A DNA stretch of 64,000 nt, taken from Micromonospora sp. NBC_01699. GTDB taxonomy: Bacteria; Actinomycetota; Actinomycetes; Mycobacteriales; Micromonosporaceae. This document shows, in pieces, positions 61,201 through 64,000 of this stretch (its first letter is position 1; every line of letters starts with the position of its first letter). The notes below the pieces were generated by a model that had not been told where the DNA came from, searched no databases, and worked only from the letters and a program-made list of their open reading frames with translations. Location of the stretch: the NCBI RefSeq assembly GCF_036250065.1, contig NZ_CP109199.1, positions 3,286,001 to 3,350,000 of the forward strand, given 5' to 3'. Position numbers and translations under genes: made by a program.

Positions 61201-64000
61201 CGGCGGTACGCGCCCCGCTGGCAGCCGATCGGAGACATCGCCGTACGCCCGCCGGCCACCGGACCCGTGTGGGTGCTCGGCGTCGACGACTACCCGGCGG
61301 CCGACGTCCATCGGGTCACGTCCGCGCCGCTCGACTCCCTGCCCACGCCCACCGTGGTGCACGCGGTGGTCACCGGCGGAGAGCCGGCCGTCCTCGATCT
61401 GTTCCGGGTCATCAAGCACCTACAGGCGCGGCCGGCTGGCGCGGGCGAGGTGTCGGTGACCGTCGTGACGAGAAACGCCGTCCCGGTGGACGGCCCGATC
61501 ACCGACCCGGTGTCCGCAGCCGCGCACGGACTGGTGAAGTCCACCCGCCGGGAGTGCGAGCGGTGGCGGGTCAGCGCGGTCGACGTCGGTGCCGACGATC
61601 CCACCACCGTGTCGGTCGCCACCCCCGGCGACTACGCGCTGCGGTCGGGTCGCTGGTACCGGCGGATACTGCGACCGCTCGACGACGAGGCGGGGCCGCT
61701 TCCCGCGTTTCGCGACGGCGGCACCTACGTGCTGGTCGGTGGCACCGGCGACGTGGGCCTGGACGTGGCCGAGTACCTCGTCCGCGAGCACCGTGCCCGG
61801 GTGGTCCTCGTCGGTCGTTCCCGCCCGGACGGGGCCAGAGCCGCCCGGATCAGCGATCTCGACCCGTCGGGCACGCTGGTGGACTTCCATCGGGCCGACG
61901 CCGCCGACGCGGCCCAGCTCCGGGCGGTGTTCGACCGGGTGGGTGTCATCCACGGGGTGGTGCATTCGGTCACCGTGCCCCGGGACCGGTCGTTGGCGGC
62001 CCTGGACGAGAGCTGGTTCGCCGAGGGCCTGGCCGCGAAGACCCGGACCACCCTGGCACTCGCCGACGCGCTGGGCGTACGCCAACTGGACTTCCTGGCG
62101 GTGTTCTCCTCGCTCCAGTCGTTTCTCGGCAATCCCGGCCAGGCCGCGTACGCCGCCGCCTGTACCGCCCAGGATTCGATCGGGCACGCGCTCGCGGCCC
62201 GGTTGCCCTATCCGGTCCGGGTCCTGAACTGGGGGCCCTGGGCCGGCTCGGCGCTCACCGAGCAGCACCGGGACCGGCTGACCGCGGCCGGTCTTCACCC
62301 GCTCCCACCACGGACGGGAATCGAGGCATTGACCGTCGCGCTCGGCCAGCAGGAGGTTCAGGTGGCAGTGGTGTCGGGTACGGACGGCGCGCTGGCCGGC
62401 ATCGGTGTGTCGACGCCGGCCGGGGAGGACGCGCCCGGGGAGACGCCCTGGCGCGAGGCCATGACCGCGGACCTGCTGGCGTTGATGCACGAGGTGGCGG
62501 GGCTGCGGGTGGGTGAGCTGGCGCCGGACGACGAACTTGGCCGGGTCGGCTTCGACTCGATCATGTACACGAAGCTCAGCCACCAGGTGAACGTGCGCTG
62601 GGACCTCGGCGTGACGCCGGCGGCGTTCTTCGGCGTGGCCACCGCCGGCGACCTCGTGACCAAGATCGTTCAGGAGTACGGCCCCACCCTCGCTATCCGG
62701 CACCGCCAGGCGCCACCCGCCAAGCAGACCGCGCCACCATCGCCACCACCACCGCCACCAGCGGCACCACCGCCACCAGCGGCACCACCGGCACCACCGG
62801 CACCACCGGCACCGCGCCGGTCGGTACCGCCTTCCGTGCCGGGCACCGGCGACACCCCGGACGCCGTCGCGATCGTCGGGATGGCCGGGATGCTGCCGGG
62901 CTCCGACGACCTGGCCGAGTTCTGGGCCCATCTCGTGGCCGGGGACGACCTGGTCACCGAGATCCCGGCGGACCGGTGGGACTGGCGGCGCATACACGGC
63001 GACCCGGAGCCGGGCCAGTTCCGCACCACGGCCCGCTGGGGCGGTTTCATGCGCCGGGTGGATTTGTTCGACCCACACTTCTTCGGCATCTCACCCACCG
63101 AGGCCGTGGCGATGGATCCGCAACACCGGCTGGTGCTGGAGGCGGCGTGGACGGCGATCGAGGACGCCGGCATCCGCCCCTCCGCCCTCGCCGGCACCGA
63201 CACGGGTGTCTTCATCGGCAGCAGCACGTACGACTACTTCGAGTTGCAGCACGCCCTGGGTGTGCCACTCGACGGGTACAACACCGTCGGCCGGGCACAC
63301 GCCATCCTGACCAACCGCGTGTCCTACCTGTTGGACCTGCACGGTCCGAGCGAGACCATCGACACCGCCTGCTCGTCCTCGCTCGTCGCCGTACACCGCG
63401 CCGCCGACGCGATCCTCCGGGGAGAGTGCGAGGTCGCGCTGGCCGGCGGCGTGAACGTGATCGCGTCGCCGACGCTGTTCGTCGACATGAGCCAGGCCGA
63501 CATGTTGAGCCCGGACGGCCGCTGCCGGACCTTCGACGCCAGGGCCAACGGCATCGTCCGGGCCGAAGGCGCCGGGATGGTGGTGCTGAAGCGACTGGGC
63601 GCGGCGATCGCCGACGGCGACGTCATCCACGCGGTGCTGCGGGGCAGTGCGGTGAACCACGGCGGCCGCACCAACTCGCTGACCGCGCCGAATCCGGTGG
63701 CCCAGGCCGCCTGCATCGTGAAGGCACATCGCCGGGCCGGCGTGGACCCGCGGACCGTCACCTATGTGGAGACCCACGGCACCGGCACCGAGCTGGGCGA
63801 TCCGGTCGAGGTCGAGGGGCTGAAGGCGGCATTCACCCAGCTGTACGCCGATCACGGCGTCGCGGCCGCGGGGCAGCACGTCGCACTCGGCGCGGTGAAG
63901 AGCAACACGGGCCACCTCGAAGCGGCCGCGGGCGTCACCGGGCTGATCAAGGTGCTGCTGGCGATGCGGCACCAGGAACTCCCCGGAAACCTGCACCTGG
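52279..64000 (+). CDS. trans-AT polyketide synthase, elongation protein (runs off window)
   Basis: GGGAGAG precedes GTG 52279; the frame stays open for 3,907 codons to the edge. Domains: DH (1-285; HRVYGVRTLPG with H22, HPALLDG with D190); ACP Ser338; KR (about 410-790; Y723); KS3 (846-1265; C1012, H1147, H1182); a linker with an ACP-like segment lacking serine (about 1305-1350); KR (about 1515-1905; Y1820); C-methyltransferase (1932-2289; LEVGAGTGG at 2110); ACP Ser2334; KS4 (about 2410-2830; C2572 in TGCSSS, H2705, H2752); KR (about 2975-3367; Y3291); ACP Ser3427; Pro/Ala linker; KS5 (C3698, H3833, H3879, incomplete). No AT domain anywhere, so acyl loading is in trans. The first DH-ACP-KR completes the KS2 module of the upstream protein. 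Confidence 0.93.
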   Translation, partial: MERPAVRCVLQLTRDNPIVDDHRVYGVRTLPGVTFLDIVYRLLDDSGFPLDRTELTDVFFVEPVVTTETFDRELVVLVEPDSAVFRVTATSRRVHGGAPLDDTETTHLRATVRTDARTLTGSPRPVTATASRDIAEVYTTGRSAGIEHRTFMRCLGTMQVTTDRVRAELELGDEARATVEDFLLHPALLDGSTMQAYALAFAGVDADGRPLIPLHIESFRAVRPLGDACTVELRLAPAGPAADIVKADIDLYDRSGAPAAQFVGLVLKRVRSTSAITRLTTPTPPPVPDSVPAPPAADPAGDLAAVRTEIVALVRRVADDQGLEVEGDRGFYELGLESTHLLALVRSFEQRWNVTLYPTLLFEYPTVDAVAAHLLELLPEGRNGSTSIAARRADPPPTTTCLTGVWQATPRPAVPPVASLLVIGDLRLLPGQITVRRGPAFRRLGHHDYELRPGDSGDLRALLADLDGRPEAVVHIGQAVGRNTSEAVESACGEVLALAQVLLDTPVPIVHVSEPLVAAAVAGMARTIRLEQPRLAVTAVECAGDPDPRALLAELAAEGEAWVRHAGGRYVRRYRSVNLDGTPSARLDGTYLIVGGAGGLGRSLAASLTAQGATVVLAGRTPPPEPLDAEFVRADITVPSDVRALITGIVARHGRLNGVVHAAGVLRDGLLPGKSPADLAAVLAPKVRGTLLLHDATQHLDLNFFVAFSSVTGVAGNVGQADYAAANAFLDACARERGFTSIAWPLWADGGMRTDAATAAMFRGQGQLPLPTAAGLAVFEAVRSRRGSEIVVLHGDPDRTREALGLAPAESVPSVPVSAESVPSGRVSAEAVPSVSAGGRGPSGGDIAVIGVAGRYPMAGDLDEFWANLLAGRDCVTEIPAERWTMAGFYEPSRTPGRSYSKWGGFLDGIDEFDPGFFRITPREAEAMDPQERLFLQTSWHAVEDAGLTRADIAGRAVGVFAGVMFTQYQMLGLGAEDRLPVLPTSFSSAVANRVSYFLDARGPSLALDTMCSSSLTALHLACESLRSGECELALAGGVNVIVHPYKYLHLSQVGFVSSDGRCRAFGAGGDGYVPGEGVGAVVLKPLARALDDGDRVLAVVKGSAVNHGGRASGFFVPHPAAQADVVRRALHRADVDPASVSYLEAHGTGTALGDPVEVSALSQVFGAGQCRLGSVKSGIGHLESAAGIAGLTKVLLQLRHRTLVPSLHAEPANEAIDWDTARLSVQRQVTPWAAEAGTLRRAGVSAFGAGGSNAHVIVEEFPQPTVADGIIAGPQVVLLSARTPQALRALAERYAELELPASDRVAELAELAGLADADPEAPLDELGLDADDLRRLTLVLTDGRADRSPQVNAQSSLSSLAAALPPRPGADIRLADIAYTTQVGREPMGERLAVVASDVEELRRALRGFLDGAEVGAYRGTVTGRTTAVAGDTTDPYALARAWVAGAAPNWRELHRGHRRKVALPGYPFARVRCWVDTGSPATPVRHPTAVPDTASWETCAPPPAPVPSNGPIVVLHTPSWAGLAAELAGRHHDALLAELGTPITSDPRVVYLLAGPGTIGESEAARVASGEATGVRALAGYARRWAHLTELDWVLVTAGAMPAPGRRVTDPYVAGVVGFARVLENEHPRWSVATVDLDPAYLSADLVTVGQRGTRVAYAGTTRHRQVLRPAPAADGPGLLRRGGRYVIIGGAGGIGLALARHLAADWAAEVVLIGRRERPDVATAGGIRYLRADATDSRQLRAALDEVGQVHGIVHAAMVQRDRLVRNLSDDDLGESLAAKSGVAAAIVDALGGRSLDFLLLFSSAQSFLGDPGLGNYAAGSTFLDAYAHALDDRLPYPVRVINWGFWGTVGSVSTERYRADLIAAGFHSITPETGFTALADALRRPASQVVVVPGTAALRERMAPSERKAPAVTPTDGLLSSTDLRVVGDFHAVDEQMTAIARGALLALLDRMGAWHGPDPDVAEIARRVGVVPRYERLLSTLLTMLAEAGTVAISGGRLRPGPAALAEALADGHARRLDDLAATHPAAAVFIRLLSRCLDRYPDLLRGDLLATDLLFPASGTSLMEGVYRGNPISDLYNDILTARLVEHVERRRPELGPGDRIRVLEVGAGTGGTSAGLLRALAHHGEHLEYWYTDLSVAFLAHGQREFGSRYPFVRFKRLDLDSDLVAQGFPADGFDLAVGANVLHATSDVGRAVRHLRAVLRTGGEVLLNELTTVTLAATVTYGLFDGWWAHSDAHLRLPGSPLLNVAGWNAVLTDSGYDRVVALPGSDLTAGNFQHVVVATAARPAPVARGGPSFTTEILGLTSAASGIPVGELDLDTEIGDYGFDSVSYSLLAGRLNDTFGFDVTPALFYETATLRALIGRLEQDYADRLHTRYVAGVPVPAEPPATPDQPAPAPRPSTDDPIAVIGVAGSLPGSRDLEDFWAHLVAGDDLVTDVPVDRWDWRSLPGDVHARRGGFITDVEMFDPLFFGISPEEANGMDPQQRLLLQGVWAALEDAGLAPGTLAGTDVGLFVGAGSSDYDELRRAADVPIDAHAATATSPTILVNRVSYLLDLHGPSEPVVTGCSSSLVALHRAAEAIRAGECDIAVAGGVNLILSPHNHLLLSRTGMLSPSGRCQSFDARADGFVRGEGLGLVVLTRASRAGRHRVRALLRGTAVNHGGRARSLTAPNPAGQAAMIVRAYERAGVDPATVGYVETHGTGTELGDPVEINGLRLAFDELARRGGTPLPDEPFCGLGAVKANIGHLESAAGIAGVLKVLLAIRHGVLPPLAGLTEANPHLRLAGSPFHLVREATPWLRPAGGPRRAGVSSFGYGGVNAHIVLEEAPAPAPSRSPSAGPWVFPLSARTPEALRRYATALRAHLAQPAELADVAYTMQHGRDAMTVRLAVTAGDRDVLVAALGAAIDGVDHPALARPGGPTVADRWVAGHSVDWSGSGSLVALPTYPFERRRCWIDQRPPAQPAPAAPVRRYAPRWQPIGDIAVRPPATGPVWVLGVDDYPAADVHRVTSAPLDSLPTPTVVHAVVTGGEPAVLDLFRVIKHLQARPAGAGEVSVTVVTRNAVPVDGPITDPVSAAAHGLVKSTRRECERWRVSAVDVGADDPTTVSVATPGDYALRSGRWYRRILRPLDDEAGPLPAFRDGGTYVLVGGTGDVGLDVAEYLVREHRARVVLVGRSRPDGARAARISDLDPSGTLVDFHRADAADAAQLRAVFDRVGVIHGVVHSVTVPRDRSLAALDESWFAEGLAAKTRTTLALADALGVRQLDFLAVFSSLQSFLGNPGQAAYAAACTAQDSIGHALAARLPYPVRVLNWGPWAGSALTEQHRDRLTAAGLHPLPPRTGIEALTVALGQQEVQVAVVSGTDGALAGIGVSTPAGEDAPGETPWREAMTADLLALMHEVAGLRVGELAPDDELGRVGFDSIMYTKLSHQVNVRWDLGVTPAAFFGVATAGDLVTKIVQEYGPTLAIRHRQAPPAKQTAPPSPPPPPPAAPPPPAAPPAPPAPPAPRRSVPPSVPGTGDTPDAVAIVGMAGMLPGSDDLAEFWAHLVAGDDLVTEIPADRWDWRRIHGDPEPGQFRTTARWGGFMRRVDLFDPHFFGISPTEAVAMDPQHRLVLEAAWTAIEDAGIRPSALAGTDTGVFIGSSTYDYFELQHALGVPLDGYNTVGRAHAILTNRVSYLLDLHGPSETIDTACSSSLVAVHRAADAILRGECEVALAGGVNVIASPTLFVDMSQADMLSPDGRCRTFDARANGIVRAEGAGMVVLKRLGAAIADGDVIHAVLRGSAVNHGGRTNSLTAPNPVAQAACIVKAHRRAGVDPRTVTYVETHGTGTELGDPVEVEGLKAAFTQLYADHGVAAAGQHVALGAVKSNTGHLEAAAGVTGLIKVLLAMRHQELPGNLHL
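54701..54790 (+). repeat. 30-bp tandem repeat in a PKS inter-domain linker
   Basis: Three in-frame 30-base units (54701-54730, 54731-54760, 54761-54790, the last diverged) encode AESVPS-type repeats between the KR and KS3. A flexible-linker minisatellite; length changes would not break the frame. Confidence 0.8.

Overview
This 64-kb window is uniformly GC-rich DNA with actinobacterial codon use (G/C in nearly every third position, many GTG starts). The gene families, the iron-box sequence and the tat/helY neighbourhood point to an actinomycete, most likely of the Micromonosporaceae; the family-level call is inference. I found no rRNA, tRNA, CRISPR array or insertion sequence.

Bases 1-15,000 are chromosomal housekeeping DNA: the end of tatA, tatC, a diacylglycerol-kinase-like lipid kinase, a HAD hydrolase, the Ski2-like helicase HelY, an MHYT membrane sensor, a 5'-3' exonuclease, an aldo/keto reductase, a coupled M24 peptidase/acyl-CoA dehydrogenase pair, a short-chain dehydrogenase and zwf. 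Several of these genes look leaderless: a TANNNT-type -10 lies 6-7 bases before the start codon.

Bases 15,000-23,300 are a divergent haem-uptake island. Leftward, five genes overlapping by four bases encode a surface Ig-like protein, HmuT, HmuU, HmuV and a haem oxygenase. Rightward lie an HtaA haem-binding protein carrying a C-terminal WxL wall-attachment domain, its DUF916/WxLIP-type partner and a third membrane-anchored surface protein. Each promoter carries a DtxR/IdeR iron box. Together they would capture haem at the wall, import it, and release iron.

Bases 23,300-33,800 are mixed accessory DNA: a HAD-like protein, a secreted beta-helix protein, a stand-alone ATP-dependent DNA ligase, a DHA2 drug exporter, a dehalogenase/epoxide-hydrolase-like enzyme, a methyltransferase preceded by a minisatellite, an unrecognised protein, a small lipoprotein, and two decayed genes (TetR and glycosyltransferase remnants).

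Bases 33,883-44,108 hold a 3,239-residue RHS polymorphic toxin with 13 Cys-x3-Cys repeat modules and a C-terminal nuclease resembling the CdiA EC869 type, followed by a probable immunity gene. A Tat-exported peroxidase-like protein follows.

From about 46.3 kb to the right edge is the start of a trans-AT polyketide synthase cluster. The first protein begins with an LnmK/Pnap_2097-type acyltransferase-decarboxylase domain and ACP (starter loading), then KS-KR-ACP and an unpaired KS. The second, still open at the edge, begins with DH-ACP-KR and continues KS-KR-cMT-ACP, KS-KR-ACP, KS. No module contains an acyltransferase, so extender units must be loaded in trans by a protein outside the window.
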